Positions 41,582-51,500 of a stretch of 64,000 nucleotides of DNA are shown here, piece by piece. Below the pieces are notes generated by a model that made no database searches, was not told the DNA's origin, and saw only the letters and a program-made list of their open reading frames with translations. A program made the translations under genes and the position numbers. Origin of the DNA: Mycolicibacterium confluentis (GTDB lineage Bacteria > Actinomycetota > Actinomycetes > Mycobacteriales > Mycobacteriaceae); the NCBI RefSeq assembly GCF_010729895.1, contig NZ_AP022612.1:4960001-5024000 (forward strand), given 5' to 3'. Position 1 is the stretch's first letter. Each line of letters opens with the position of its first letter.

Positions 41582-43156
41582 ATGCCCGAGGCCGATGCCG
41601 ATCTGCCCGCTGACCACCTTGAACTGCTTCGGCGACGAGCCCTGACTGAGGACGAGGCTCGGCCCCAGGCGGTCGAGCGTCGTCACGCGGCGGGCGGACG
41701 GACGGCCCGGGAGAACATCGCCGATCTGGTCGATTCCGGATCCTTCCTGGAGTACGGCCGATTCACGATCGCCGCGCAGCGAGCGCGCCGTTCGGTCGAG
41801 GATCTGACCGCGAACACCCCCGCGGACGGGCTGATCGCCGGCACGGCCCGCGTCAACGGCGATCTGTTCGGGCCCGAGCGCAGTGCGTGTGCGGTGCTGT
41901 CCTACGACTACACGGTGCTGGCCGGCACGCAGGGCGTCTTCGGGCACCACAAGAAGGACCGCCTCTTCGAACTGATCGAGCGCATGCGCCTGCCCGCGGT
42001 GTTCTTCGCCGAGGGCGGCGGCGGCAGGCCCGGTGACACCGACTACCCGACGGTGTCCTCGCTGGAGGTCCGGGCCTTCAAACTGTGGGCGTCGCTGTCC
42101 GGCCTGGTTCCGCGCATCGCGGTCGTCAAGGGTCGGTGCTTCGCGGGCAATGCCGTGATCGCCGGATGCTCCGACCTGATCGTCGCCACCGCGGACACCT
42201 CGATCGGTATGGGCGGTCCCGCGATGATCGCCGGCGGCGGCCTCGGGGAGGTCGCTCCCGACGACGTCGGCCCCATCTCGGTTCAGGAACCGAACGGCGT
42301 CGTCGACGTCGTGGTGCCCGACGAAGCCGCGGCCGTCGCGACCGCCAAACGCCTGCTCGCCTACTTCCAGGGCCCGGTCGCCGAATTCCAGGCCCCCGAC
42401 CAGTTGCCTTTGCGCACAATCCTTCCCGAACGCGCTCGGCGCGCGTACCCGGTGAACCCCATCATCGAGACCCTCGCCGACGTGGATTCTGTGACGTTCC
42501 TGCGGCCCCGCTTCGCTCCGGAGATGGTGACCGCCCTGGCGCGCATCGAGGGTCGCCCGGTCGGCTTCATCGCGAACAACACCATGGTCATGGCCGGTGC
42601 CATCACGGCCGCGGCCTCCGACAAGGCCGCGCGCTTCCTGCAGTTGTGCGACGCCTTCGGACTGCCGGTGATCTCCCTGGTGGACTGCCCGGGCTTCATG
42701 GTGGGCCCGGACGCCGAATCCGCGGCGCTGGTGCGCCGGGCCTCCCGGATGCTGGTGGCCGGCGCGGCGCTCGAGGTGCCGCTGGTCGCGGTGATCCTGC
42801 GGCGCGGCTACGGCCTGGGCGCGCAGGCGATGACCGGTGGAAGCATGCGCGAACCCCTGCTCACCGCGGCCTGGCCCGGCGCCCACCTCGGCCCGATGGG
42901 CCTGGAGGGGGCCGTACGCCTGGGGCTGCGCAAGGAACTCGACGCCATCGCCGACCCCGAGGAGCGTGAGGCGCGGGTCCGGGCCGCCACGGCCGCGGCG
43001 CAGGAGAACGCCAAGGCGCTCAACGCTGCTGCGATCTTCGAGATCGACGACGTCATCGACCCGGCCGAGACGCGCAGCCTCATCGCCGCGACACTGTCGG
43101 CCGCCGCACTGCATGAGCGGGGCCCGCGGCGGACGCGGTTCGTCGACACCTGGTGA
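41582..43156 (+). CDS. Acyl-CoA carboxylase, carboxyltransferase (beta) chain
   Basis: A 524-residue carboxyltransferase of the propionyl/methylcrotonyl-CoA carboxylase type. N- and C-terminal crotonase-like halves are visible: the acyl-CoA site RVNGDLFGPERSACAVLSYDYTVLAGTQG, FFAEGGGGRPGD and, in the second half, GFIANNTMVMAGAITAAASDKAARF and GFMVGPDAE with GYGLGAQAM. It transfers CO2 from biotin to an acyl-CoA. AAGGAGCGACG precedes the ATG. The biotin-carrying alpha chain is not in this window. It is followed after 48 bp by an alpha/beta FadE pair, suggesting a shared degradation pathway. The substrate chain length is not evident. Confidence 0.92.
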   Translation: MPEADADLPADHLELLRRRALTEDEARPQAVERRHAAGGRTARENIADLVDSGSFLEYGRFTIAAQRARRSVEDLTANTPADGLIAGTARVNGDLFGPERSACAVLSYDYTVLAGTQGVFGHHKKDRLFELIERMRLPAVFFAEGGGGRPGDTDYPTVSSLEVRAFKLWASLSGLVPRIAVVKGRCFAGNAVIAGCSDLIVATADTSIGMGGPAMIAGGGLGEVAPDDVGPISVQEPNGVVDVVVPDEAAAVATAKRLLAYFQGPVAEFQAPDQLPLRTILPERARRAYPVNPIIETLADVDSVTFLRPRFAPEMVTALARIEGRPVGFIANNTMVMAGAITAAASDKAARFLQLCDAFGLPVISLVDCPGFMVGPDAESAALVRRASRMLVAGAALEVPLVAVILRRGYGLGAQAMTGGSMREPLLTAAWPGAHLGPMGLEGAVRLGLRKELDAIADPEEREARVRAATAAAQENAKALNAAAIFEIDDVIDPAETRSLIAATLSAAALHERGPRRTRFVDTW

Positions 43157-43204
43157 GACGAACCAATTTCGACCCAGGTCTATCTTGACGGGTGTCGATT
43201 TCCT

Positions 43205-44416
43205 ATGGTGGCTCAGGTGAGCACCGCTGCTGTTGACTCAGACCGGGTCGCCGATCTCGCCGAACAGGTGATCGCCGACCACAATCCGAAAACCGTGCCC
43301 GTCCAGGAGTACCTCGGGGCCTGCTACGACGCCGGCCTGTCCTGGGTGCACTTCCCCGCGGGCCAGGGCGGCATCGGCGTCTCCCGGGGCCTGCAGGCCG
43401 TCGCCGACAGGATCCTGCAGGGCGCAGGTGGACCCGTGCCCCTCGGGCTGAATCCCATGGGCTACGGCATGGCCGCCCCCACGATCCGTGAACACGCACA
43501 ATCCGACGACCTCAAACGGTTCTGGCTGCGTCCGCTGGCCACCACCGAGGACATCTGGTGCCAGCTGTTCTCCGAACCCGGCGCCGGTTCGGACCTCGCC
43601 GGATTGGCGACCTCCGCCGTCCAGGACGGTGACGAGTGGGTGCTCAACGGGCAGAAGGTGTGGACCAGCCTGGCTCACCGCGCCCGCTGGGGCCTGCTGT
43701 TGGCGCGCACCAATCCCGATGCGCCCAAGCACAAGGGCCTGACCTACTTCGTCATCGATATGCACGGTCCGGGCGTGGAGACCCGACCTCTGCGTCAGAT
43801 GACCGGCCAGGCCGAGTTCAACGAGGTCTACATCACCGACGCCCGGATTCCCGACGAGCATCGCCTCGGCGCGATCGGCGACGGTTGGCGCGTCGCGATG
43901 ACCACGCTGATGAATGAGCGCAGCGCGCTCGGCGGCAGTGGCAGCAGGCGTGGTGCGGGCACCATCTCGGACGCGGTGTCGCTGTGGGCGTCGCGCCCCG
44001 ATCTGCACACCCCGGTGCTGCGTGACCAGCTGACCCAACTGTGGCTGCGCTCCGAGGCGCAGCGCCTGACCGCGGAACGTTCCCGCGCCTCGGCAGGTGT
44101 GGGCGGCCCCGGTCCGGAGGGCTCGATCGGCAAGCTGGTGGGTGCCGAACTCAACCAGCAGATCTACCAGTGGTGCATGGATCTCCTTGGGCCAGAAGGG
44201 GTTCTGTACCACACCTACGCATTGGACCGCGAGGACGACGGTGAGTCCGACTGGCGTGGACCCGTCCAGCAGCGCTACCTGCGCAGCCGGGCCAACACCA
44301 TCGAAGGCGGCACCTCCGACGTCATGCGCAACATCCTCGGTGAACGCGTGCTCGGCTTGCCCGGCGATCTGCGTGCCGATGCCGGCATGCCCTGGAAGGA
44401 GATTCCCCGTGGCTGA
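43205..44416 (+). CDS. Acyl-CoA dehydrogenase, alpha-type subunit (pair 3)
   Basis: A 403-residue FadE protein with WCQLFSEPGAGSDLAGLAT, NGQKVWTSLAHRARWG, a central LMNERSALGG segment holding the likely catalytic glutamate and NTIEGGTSDVMRNILGERVLGLP at the end. A short coding overlap (8 nt) links it to the smaller FadE that follows. The ATG at 43205 is used; no strong ribosome site precedes it, and a GTG five codons later is possible. Probably dehydrogenates an acyl-CoA together with its partner as a heteromer. Confidence 0.92.
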   Translation: MVAQVSTAAVDSDRVADLAEQVIADHNPKTVPVQEYLGACYDAGLSWVHFPAGQGGIGVSRGLQAVADRILQGAGGPVPLGLNPMGYGMAAPTIREHAQSDDLKRFWLRPLATTEDIWCQLFSEPGAGSDLAGLATSAVQDGDEWVLNGQKVWTSLAHRARWGLLLARTNPDAPKHKGLTYFVIDMHGPGVETRPLRQMTGQAEFNEVYITDARIPDEHRLGAIGDGWRVAMTTLMNERSALGGSGSRRGAGTISDAVSLWASRPDLHTPVLRDQLTQLWLRSEAQRLTAERSRASAGVGGPGPEGSIGKLVGAELNQQIYQWCMDLLGPEGVLYHTYALDREDDGESDWRGPVQQRYLRSRANTIEGGTSDVMRNILGERVLGLPGDLRADAGMPWKEIPRG

Positions 44417-45569
44417 GTTCAGCTTCACCGACGAGCAGCAGCAGTTGCGTGCGGCGGTGCGAAAGTTCTGCGCGGACAACTTCGACGAGGCGACGGTCCG
44501 CCGCCTGATGGAATCCGATCCACCGTTCGATGCGTCGGTGTGGGCCCGCCTGGGTGCCGAACTCGGTGTGTTCGGGCTCGCGGTGTCCGAGGACGACGGC
44601 GGCGCCGGCGGCACCCTGGTCGACCAGGCGGTCGCGATCGAGGAACTCGGCGCGGCACTCGCGTGCGGACCTCTGTTCGGCACGGTGTATCTCGCGATTC
44701 CGGCCCTGGTGGCCGCCTCCGGCGGTGCCGTGCGCGACGAACTGCTGCCCGATCTCATCGAGGGCCGCAGGACTGCGGCGTTCGCGGTGAATGACCGGGC
44801 CGGCGCCTTCGACCCGTCGGCCGTCACCGTGTCGGCCACCGGCGGATCCGACGCCACGGTCACGGGCACCGTCGAGCGGGTGGTCGACGCGGGCGCTGCC
44901 GACGTGATCCTGGTTGCCGCAACGGGTTCCGAGGGCGTGGGGCTCTACGCGGTGGACGCGACGGGCGCGGGCGTGACGCGAAGCCCGCTGGTGACCCTCG
45001 ACCTGACCCGGCCGCAGGCCACGATCGAATTCGCCGACGCCGCGGCCCGACTGGTCGCCGGACCCGAGGAGGCCGAGCGCGTGATCACCCACGCGCTGCA
45101 GGTCGGCTCGGTGCTGTTGGCCGCCGAACAGGTCGGCGCCGGTCAGCACCTGCTCGATGTCGGCGTCGAATATGCCAAGGCGCGCCTGCAGTTCGGGCGT
45201 CCGATCGGTGGATTCCAGGCCGTCAAACATCGCCTGGCCGATCTGCTGGTCGATGTCGAGCACTCCCGTTCCACGGCCTATCACGCGGCGTGGGCGCTGA
45301 CCGACGGCACCGACGACCCGGCGCTGGCGGCCAGCATCGCCCAGGCCACGTGTTCGGCCGCGTTCAGCCAGATCGCCCGCGACACCATTCAGACGCTCGG
45401 CGGTATCGGGTTCACCTGGGAACACCAGGCGCACCTGTACTTCAAGCGCGCGACCACCGATGCCGCGTTGCTGGGCAGTGCCGAACAGCACCGTGATCGG
45501 GTCGCCGAACTCGTGCTGGACACCGCGTCGGCCGATCACCCGCCGCGGGTTGCGGCCGGAATCCCCTGA
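44409..45569 (+). CDS. Acyl-CoA dehydrogenase, beta-type subunit (pair 3)
   Basis: A 386-residue FadE-family protein. It starts AEFSFTDEQQQLRAAVRKF, as normal acyl-CoA dehydrogenases do, and keeps AKARLQFGRPIGGFQAVKHRLAD and GGIGFTWEHQAHLYFKRA, but lacks the GSD and catalytic-glutamate segments. It is therefore the probable beta chain for the gene it overlaps by 8 nt. Start GTG 44409; longer in-frame sequence upstream is the shadow of the alpha gene. A repeated-element hairpin follows the stop. Confidence 0.9.
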   Translation: MAEFSFTDEQQQLRAAVRKFCADNFDEATVRRLMESDPPFDASVWARLGAELGVFGLAVSEDDGGAGGTLVDQAVAIEELGAALACGPLFGTVYLAIPALVAASGGAVRDELLPDLIEGRRTAAFAVNDRAGAFDPSAVTVSATGGSDATVTGTVERVVDAGAADVILVAATGSEGVGLYAVDATGAGVTRSPLVTLDLTRPQATIEFADAAARLVAGPEEAERVITHALQVGSVLLAAEQVGAGQHLLDVGVEYAKARLQFGRPIGGFQAVKHRLADLLVDVEHSRSTAYHAAWALTDGTDDPALAASIAQATCSAAFSQIARDTIQTLGGIGFTWEHQAHLYFKRATTDAALLGSAEQHRDRVAELVLDTASADHPPRVAAGIP

Positions 45570-45590
45570 CCCGGCTCGCCCTGACCTGAC

Positions 45591-45631
45591 TTGGGCGCGG
45601 TTTCCGGCGGTGAGCCGGATACCGCGCCCAA
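45591..45631. terminator. Bidirectional hairpin terminator, copy C of the repeated element
   Basis: An 18-bp stem with one mismatch (arms 45591-45608 and 45614-45631) and loop GGTGA sits between the convergent FadE and FAD-oxidoreductase genes. Sequence is closely related to the hairpins at 175-217 and 18238-18280. Confidence 0.82.
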
Positions 45632-45635
45632 ATCG

Positions 45636-46739
45636 CTAGTCGCGCACGCCTCGGTAGATGCCGCGTCGCACAATCCATGGCTGCAGCACGCGGTCGATGG
45701 ACCACGCCGGGAATCGGAACGGCCGCCCGTTGGGCGCGAACACCTCGAGGCCGTCTCGCTGCGGACCGAGCACCGAGCCCCAACGCCGCTGCGGGGGACG
45801 GTAATTCCGCAGCGTCCTGCCCGCGATCTCAGCCCGCACGTTGTGCGCCAGCAGTCCGTCGGCGCGATTGCGGGCCGAACTGCGCAACGGGTCGGTGGCC
45901 GCCACATCCCCGATCGCGAACACCCCGGGTTGCCCGGGCACCCGCAGGTCGGGCATCACACGCACGAACCCGTCGTCGTCCAGGATCTCGGCGGGCAGCC
46001 AGCCGGTGTTGGGCCGCACCCGTCCGATCGCCCACACCACCGCCTCCGCGTCGACGGGTGGTTGTCCCGTGCTGAATTCGACGGACGCGCTGGTGATCTC
46101 GTCGGCGCGGAAGCCTTCCGGCAGCACCGCGCGATACCCGGCGTGCACACCGACACCGGCCTCACACAGCCGTCGCTGCACCCGCCGCCAGGTCCGGTCA
46201 TGGTGATGCGGCAGTGCGCGTGCGCCCGGGTGGTAGAGGTCGACCCGCGTGCCCGGCCAGGTGGTCGCGATGTTGGCGGCGGCACTGACCGCGGCCGCAC
46301 CGCCACCGATCACGACCACTGAGTTGGCTGAGGCCAGTCGCTCGTGCGCGGCGCGCAGGTCCGCGCCGATGTCGTCCGCGGACTGCAGCATGGGTTGGCG
46401 CCAGAAGCCGTTGGTCACTCCGGTCGCGATGACCAACGTGTCGTAGGACTCGTGGATGGGTGCACCGTCGAAGCCGCGGGCGGTGACTATTCGGGCCGAC
46501 AGGTCCACGCCGGTGAGTTCGGCGTGCACGGTCCGTACGCGGTCCAACCCGCGAAACCGTTCGAAGCCGATCCAGTAGTCGCGGGCCCAGTACTCGGGCC
46601 GGGACAACCGCAGACCCAGTTCCTGTCCGCTGACCAGAGCGGGCTTGGTCGAGATGCCGACAACGTCGTGGTGCCGGGCCAATCGCATGGCCGTGAGGAT
46701 GCCGCTGTCCCCCAGACCCGCGACGACGATGCGGGTCAC
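45636..46739 (-). CDS. FAD/NAD(P)-dependent pyridine nucleotide-disulphide-type oxidoreductase
   Basis: A 367-residue flavoprotein of the type II NADH dehydrogenase / AIF group. The N-terminal FAD motif is VVAGLGDSGILTAMRLA, the NAD motif is SVVVIGGGAAAVSAAANIA and the late FAD contact is PGVFAIGDVAATDPLR. No membrane-anchoring C-terminal helix or redox-active CxxC is obvious. The start is the GTG at 46739, overlapping the DUF1295 gene stop by 4 nt, so the two are translationally coupled. The electron acceptor is unknown; a link to lipid reduction by the DUF1295 partner is possible but unproven. Confidence 0.88.
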   Translation of the reverse strand: MTRIVVAGLGDSGILTAMRLARHHDVVGISTKPALVSGQELGLRLSRPEYWARDYWIGFERFRGLDRVRTVHAELTGVDLSARIVTARGFDGAPIHESYDTLVIATGVTNGFWRQPMLQSADDIGADLRAAHERLASANSVVVIGGGAAAVSAAANIATTWPGTRVDLYHPGARALPHHHDRTWRRVQRRLCEAGVGVHAGYRAVLPEGFRADEITSASVEFSTGQPPVDAEAVVWAIGRVRPNTGWLPAEILDDDGFVRVMPDLRVPGQPGVFAIGDVAATDPLRSSARNRADGLLAHNVRAEIAGRTLRNYRPPQRRWGSVLGPQRDGLEVFAPNGRPFRFPAWSIDRVLQPWIVRRGIYRGVRD

Positions 46740-47635
46740 GGCGTGGGCCGCGGCGGGCGGGGCACGAACCGCGACACCTCGGCGATGACGTCGGCGTAGT
46801 CCGGCCGCCGGGCCAGGCTGCGCTGCTCCATCATCGGGATGCTGGCCCCGAGGAACATCGCCACCATCGCGACAACCCCAACGAACAGCCACCACCACTG
46901 TGCGGGCGCGGCCGCGACGCCGAACAGTGCCAGCGAGAACCAGAAGGCGCACTCGCCGAAGTAGTTCGGGTGCCGCGACCAACTCCACAGGCCGCGGTCC
47001 ATCACCTCGCCGGGCCGTCTCTGCGCGACAAACCTGTGCATCTGGACGTCGGCCACGAGTTCGAGGAGCACCGCGGCCACACCGACGACGAACGCGACCC
47101 ACATCAACCAGGTCACCCCCGGGCCCGGACGCGTCACCGCGACGTACACCGGCAGCATCCCGAGGAAGACCTGGACGGTCGGAATCAGGTGGATCGCCAC
47201 GAGGTCGACGACGAACTCCCAGCGGCCGCCACGCTCGCGGAACATCGCGTAGCGCCAGTCCTCGTGATGCAGCCCCGGAAAGCCGTAGACCCAGTTCCCC
47301 GTCAGCCGCACCGCCCACAGCACCACCACGACCGCGACCAACCAGCAGTGCACCTGGTCCACCCCGGCATCGCCCCGCCACCACCAGTAGAAGAGCAGCA
47401 GTGGCGGGATCACGCTCCAGTAGGCGTCGTAGAAGCTCGAGTTGTGCCAGCGCCGACTGAACGCGAAGACCACCAGCGTGGCCAGCACGTCGGCGATGAG
47501 GGTGTCGAGCCACAGCAGGCCCGTGCCGGGCCCCTGCCAGAGCCAGAGGGCCGCGACGGCCACGGCCACGATGTAGGCCAGCGTGACGATCGTCAGCGAC
47601 CGTGCCCTGCTGCGTGTGGTGCCGGTTTCGCTCAT
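46736..47635 (-). CDS. DUF1295 membrane protein (steroid 5-alpha-reductase-like)
   Basis: A 299-residue integral membrane protein with seven or so hydrophobic helices. The DUF1295 signature appears as NSSFYDAYWSVIPP near the N-terminal third, GLHHEDWRYAMFRERGG and, near the end, GLWSWSRHPNYFGE, the NAD(P)H-binding motif shared with the steroid 5-alpha-reductase superfamily. Such proteins may reduce double bonds in membrane lipids. The ATG at 47635 is the natural start. It is cotranscribed with the flavoprotein downstream (4-nt overlap). Confidence 0.88.
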   Translation of the reverse strand: MSETGTTRSRARSLTIVTLAYIVAVAVAALWLWQGPGTGLLWLDTLIADVLATLVVFAFSRRWHNSSFYDAYWSVIPPLLLFYWWWRGDAGVDQVHCWLVAVVVVLWAVRLTGNWVYGFPGLHHEDWRYAMFRERGGRWEFVVDLVAIHLIPTVQVFLGMLPVYVAVTRPGPGVTWLMWVAFVVGVAAVLLELVADVQMHRFVAQRRPGEVMDRGLWSWSRHPNYFGECAFWFSLALFGVAAAPAQWWWLFVGVVAMVAMFLGASIPMMEQRSLARRPDYADVIAEVSRFVPRPPRPTP

Positions 47636-47734
47636 CGCGGTCCATCGTGGCCAATGGCGGGCGGTTGCGGGTTGAGTTGACGTGATCCGGGTCCGGTGAG
47701 GCGCGACGCCGTGCGTGGATGTACCGTTTGGTCT

Positions 47735-48535
47735 ATGCACCCTTTCGACAGCGCGATTGCGCTGGAGCAGGTCGCCGACGGTCTGGCGCGGGGCCGCACC
47801 CAGCCGGAATGGGCCAACATGGTCGGCCCGTTCGGCGGAGTCACCGCCGCGACACTTCTGCGGGCGGCAGAACAGCATCCCGAACGGCAGGGTGCGCCAC
47901 TGTCGTTGACGATCAACTACCTGGCCCCGCTCGTCGATGGCGAGTTCGACATCACGGCCCGTCCGGTGCGCACCAACCGCACCAACCAGCACTGGACGCT
48001 GGAACTGGCACAGGACGGCGAGGCCAAGACCACCGCGACGGCCGTGTTCGGTGTGCATCGCGACACCTGGACCGACACCGAGGCCACACCTCCGACCGCT
48101 GCGTCCCCGGAGGACATCCCGGCCACCGGTTTCGGTGAGTTCGTGGTGTGGGTGCGCAACTACGAGATGCGGTTCGTGGAAGGCGCGATCCCCGGTCCCG
48201 ACGACGGCCCGAGTCCAACATCGACCACCACGCTGTGGGTGCGCGACGGACGCGGACGGGCCCTCGACCATGCCGCCCTGGCCGCGGTGAGCGACATCTT
48301 CTATCCCAGGACGTTCCTGCGCCGCGGCCAGTTCGTGCCGTCCGGCACCATCTCGATGACGACGTACTTCCACGCGAGCGTCGACGAGTTGGCCACCGTC
48401 GGCGACGACTACGTGCTCGGGACGGCGCGCGCCAACCGCTTCTCGGCCGGGTATTTCGACCAGAGCGGCCAGTTGTGGAGTCGCGCGGGCCAACTGCTGG
48501 CCAGCACGCACCAACTCGTCTACTTCAAGGGCTAG
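47735..48535 (+). CDS. TesB-like acyl-CoA thioesterase
   Basis: A 266-residue double-hotdog thioesterase. The first hotdog has NMVGPFGGVTAATLLRAAEQHP and LSLTINYLAPLVDGEFDI; the second ends in FSAGYFDQSGQLWSRAGQLLASTHQLVYFKG with the conserved Asp-Gln-Ser region. It would hydrolyse acyl-CoA to the free acid in the cytosol. The ATG at 47735 gives the family start; the 13-residue longer version is unlikely. It diverges from the DUF1295 gene and converges with hrpA (11-nt gap). Physiological substrate unknown. Confidence 0.85.
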   Translation: MHPFDSAIALEQVADGLARGRTQPEWANMVGPFGGVTAATLLRAAEQHPERQGAPLSLTINYLAPLVDGEFDITARPVRTNRTNQHWTLELAQDGEAKTTATAVFGVHRDTWTDTEATPPTAASPEDIPATGFGEFVVWVRNYEMRFVEGAIPGPDDGPSPTSTTTLWVRDGRGRALDHAALAAVSDIFYPRTFLRRGQFVPSGTISMTTYFHASVDELATVGDDYVLGTARANRFSAGYFDQSGQLWSRAGQLLASTHQLVYFKG

Positions 48536-48546
48536 CGGGGGCCGCC

Positions 48547-51500
48547 CTAACGAACAACGGCGTCGATCGCGCGCAGGATCCGCTGCTCGCTCACGGGTCG
48601 CGGCGTGCCCAACTGCTGGGCCCACAGGCTGACGCGCAGTTCCTCGATCTGCCGCGCGATGTCGCGGACGTCCTGCGCGTCGGCTCGCGACGGTGAGAGT
48701 GCTTGGCGCAGATCGTCGTACGCGTCCTGCACGGCGTGCACGCGCGCCATTCGCTCGCGATCGGCGCCCAAGCCGTGCGGGAGCCTCTCCAGTCGCCGCC
48801 CGATGGCGAGCAGATAGCGGGTCAGATCACCGAGGCGCGCCGCACCGGTGGCGGCCACGAAGCCCGCAGGCACCAGGTTGTCCAACTGCTCCCGGATATC
48901 GGCGATCGCTTCGGCCTGCGCCGGCGACGGTGTCGTGGGCAGCGCCACCTGCACGTCGTGCCACGCCGTGAGCACGCGTTCCACCCGGGTAAGCACGTCG
49001 CCGGTCACCCGCACCAGTGCACCGGCGACCTTCTCCCGCAGTTGGGCGAACTCCGATTCACTCCACGCGGGTGCGGTCACCAGGGTGTCGATGGCGGCGT
49101 CGGCGCAGTCCTCGAGCAGTGCCTGCAGCGAACCGTCCGGATTGCTGCCCAATGTCAGCTTTCGGCGGGTGTCCAACTGCCGCTCAATGGCTTTGACCGG
49201 TGAGGAGACATTGAGCCGCAGCAGTCGGCGCGTGCCCGCGGCCATCGCCGCGGTCTGCTCGACCGGCGTCGGGAAGACCCTGATGTCCACGACGGAACCG
49301 GCATCGACCAGCGCCGGGTAACCGCGCACCGGCTGCCCCGAACTCGTGCTCTCCACGGTCCGAGGCAGTGTCGGAAGGTCGGCGGGCCACCCGCGCAGAC
49401 CCGACCGCGCCACACCACCTTCGATCGCTTCGTCGACGGCCCGTTCAACGGCGCGCTGCGTGGTGCCCGCGAGTTTCTCCCGAAGGACTTCGAGGTTCTT
49501 ACCTCTCGCGACCTCCTCGCCGTCGCCCGACTCGACGGCGAAGGTCACCCGCAGGTGCGGCGGCAGTTTGTCGAGGTCGAATGCCGAGATCGGCACCAGC
49601 ACCCCCGTCCTCTGCCTCAGCACCCGCTGCAGGGCGTCCAACAGCGGCTCCGACCCCGGATTCAGGTGCGGAAGAACGGCTCTGGCGGTGTCGGGTGCGG
49701 GAACGAAGTTGCGGCGCAGATCCTTCGGCAGCGAGCGGATCAGCGCGGTGATGAGCTCTTCACGCAGCGCGGGGACCTGCCAAGCGAAGGCGTCACCACC
49801 GAGGCGCGCCAACACCTCGACCGGCACGTGCACCGTGACCCCGTCGTCCTCGGCGCCGGGTTCGAACCGATAGGTCAGCGGCAGTGCGACGTCGTCGGCG
49901 TGCCACGTGTCGGGGTGGTCACCGCCGTCGGCCGTCCGCAGGAGTTCCTCACGGGTGAACGTCAGCAGGTCGGGGGTGCGTTGCCGCTGCTTGCGCCACC
50001 AACCGTCGAAGTGCCGGGCCGACACCACCTCCGCGGGGATCCGGGCGTCGTACAGCGCGTAGATGTCGTCGTCGGTGACCACGAGGTCGCGCCGCCTGGC
50101 GCGTTCCTCGACCTCCGCGAGGTCTTCCCGCAGCTTGGCGTTGTCCCGGAAGAAGTGGTGCTTGGTCTGCCAGTCGCCGTCCACCAGTGCGTGGCGGATG
50201 AACAACTCGCGCGAAACCACCGGATCGATGTCCGCGTAACCGACTCGGCGCTTCACCACCAGCGGCAGGCCGTACAGCGTGACACGTTCGAAGGCCGTCG
50301 CACTGCCGCGCCTGGCGTCCCAGTGCGGCTCACTGTAGGTGCGCTGCACCAGATCTCCGGCGATCTTCTCGACGGCCTCGGGTTCGATGCGCGCGGCGAT
50401 GCGCCCGTAGACCCGGCTGGTCTCGACCAGATCGGCGACCACCAGCCAGCGTGGCGGGCGCTTGGTCAGCACCGAACCTGGGGCCAGCACGAAGCGGGAG
50501 TTGCGTGCCCCCTGGTACTCCCGGGTCTCCCCCTCCCGCAGGCCGATGTGCGACAGCAGGCCCGCCGTCAGCGCCGCGTGGATCCGGTTGGGATCGGCGG
50601 GTTCATCCTCAGGTGACCCGGTCGCGATGCCCAAGCCCGCGGCGATGCTGCGCAGCTGCCCCACCAGGTCCTGCCATTCGCGGATTCGCAGGTAGTGCAG
50701 GAACTCCTGTCGGCACGTACGTCGAAACGCGCTGCTCGACAGCGACTTACGCTGCTCCACGATGTAGTTCCACAGGTTGAGGAACGACATGAAGTCCGAG
50801 TGCTCGTCGGCGAACCGGGCATGCTTCTGCCGGGCCGCCTCCTCCTGGTCGGCAGGCCGCTCCCGCGGGTCGGGAATCGACAATGCCGCCGCGAGCACCA
50901 GAACCTCGCGGACACAGCCCTGTTCGTCGGCCGCCAGGATCATCCGGCCCAGTCGGGGGTCGACGGGAAGCTGCGCGAGTCGCCGGCCCACCGAGGTGAT
51001 CTCCCCGCGGCCGTCGAAGGCCCCGAGTTCCTGCAGCAGCTGGACGCCATCCCGGATACTGCGCCGGTCGGGCGGGTCGAGGAACGGAAAGCTCTCGATC
51101 TCACCGAGACCCAGCGCCGACATCTGCAGGATGACCGCCGCGAGGTTGGTCCGCAGAATCTCGGGATCGGTGTAGCGGGGGCGGGATTCGAAGTCCTGCT
51201 CCGAGTACAACCGGATGCACACACCAGGCGCCGTGCGACCGGACCGCCCGGCCCGCTGCGCCGCCGACGCCTGCGACACGGGTTCGATCGGCAGTCGCTG
51301 CACCTTGGTGCGACGGCTGTAGCGCGAGATCCGGGCCGTGCCCGGATCGACGACGTAGCGGATGCCCGGCACCGTCAGCGACGTCTCGGCGACGTTGGTG
51401 GCCAGCACGACCCGCCGCCCGGTGTGCGGCGCGAACACCTTCTGCTGCTCCGCGGTCGACAGGCGCGCGTACAGCGGCAGCACCTCTGTGTTGTGCAGCC

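Noticed and set aside
43157..43204. CGAACCAATTTCGA before the FadE pair 3, similar to an SOS box.
   Set aside because: The half-site spacing is one base short and the GTTCG arm is incomplete, so it does not meet the LexA consensus.
46736..48625. A 629-codon frame that would fuse DUF1295 to a long N-terminal region.
   Set aside because: The extra part is antisense to the thioesterase gene and has no membrane or domain features; the ATG at 47635 gives the family length.
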